This document shows, piece after piece, positions 5,681 to 5,708 of a DNA stretch of 5,708 nucleotides. The notes under the pieces were generated by a model. That model had not been told where the DNA came from, did not search any database, and was given only the letters and a program-made list of their open reading frames with translations. Origin of the DNA: Methanobacteriota archaeon (GTDB taxonomy: Archaea; Thermoplasmatota; E2; DHVEG-1); the NCBI GenBank assembly GCA_903930505.1, contig CAIYYQ010000235.1:1-5708 (forward strand), read 5' to 3'. The translations under genes and the position numbers were made by a program. Numbering within the stretch: the first letter of the stretch is position 1; every line of letters starts with the position of its first letter.

Positions 5681-5708
5681 ACCATTTACGTTCTCTCCGA
5701 TATTATAC

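Noticed and set aside
5699..5708. GTATAATATC at the right edge as a promoter for the membrane-protein gene.
   Set aside because: It would place the transcription start almost on the Shine-Dalgarno site, and the upstream context needed to judge it is outside the window.

Overview
The window looks archaeal, most likely euryarchaeal in the broad sense (Thermoplasmatota-like or a related lineage). I infer this from three things: a secreted subtilase fused to NosD-type beta-helix and PKD modules, a tandem winged-helix regulator paired with a tiny three-helix membrane protein, and A/T-rich upstream regions with archaeal-style TATA boxes and GGAGG/GGTGAT ribosome binding sites. Base composition is moderately A/T-rich and there is no rRNA or tRNA, so the lineage is only a suggestion. 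All recognisable genes lie on the minus strand, so the window reads biologically from right to left.

Right end (5396-5668 and 4868-5389): a two-gene unit with a 6-base gap. The first gene encodes a 90-residue protein with three membrane helices. The second encodes a 173-residue protein with two winged helix-turn-helix domains. The pair is probably co-transcribed and is a plausible membrane-linked transcription control module; its target is unknown.

Middle (4349-4867): about 520 bases with no convincing gene. It holds a hairpin-forming segment just after the regulator gene, a 30-base pure purine/pyrimidine tract next to a T8 run (likely terminator of the regulator unit), a consensus TATA box at 4609-4616, and a second TATA-like site with two inverted repeats just ahead of the protease gene.

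Left three quarters (1-4348): one uninterrupted reading frame of at least 1449 codons that runs off the left edge. In order it encodes a signal peptide, a low-complexity linker, a subtilase prodomain, a complete S8 peptidase domain (D270, H332, N428, S504), an Ig-like beta domain, a NosD/pectate-lyase-like right-handed beta-helix, five PKD domains of exactly 80 residues each, and the first residues of what looks like a second beta-helix module. It is probably a very large exported or cell-surface protease that binds polymer or surface ligands through its accessory domains. The C-terminus, and therefore the anchoring mode, is outside the window.

No mobile element, CRISPR array or RNA gene of a known family was found. 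The most interesting leads are the domain architecture, the palindromes at the protease promoter, and the regulator plus membrane-protein pair.
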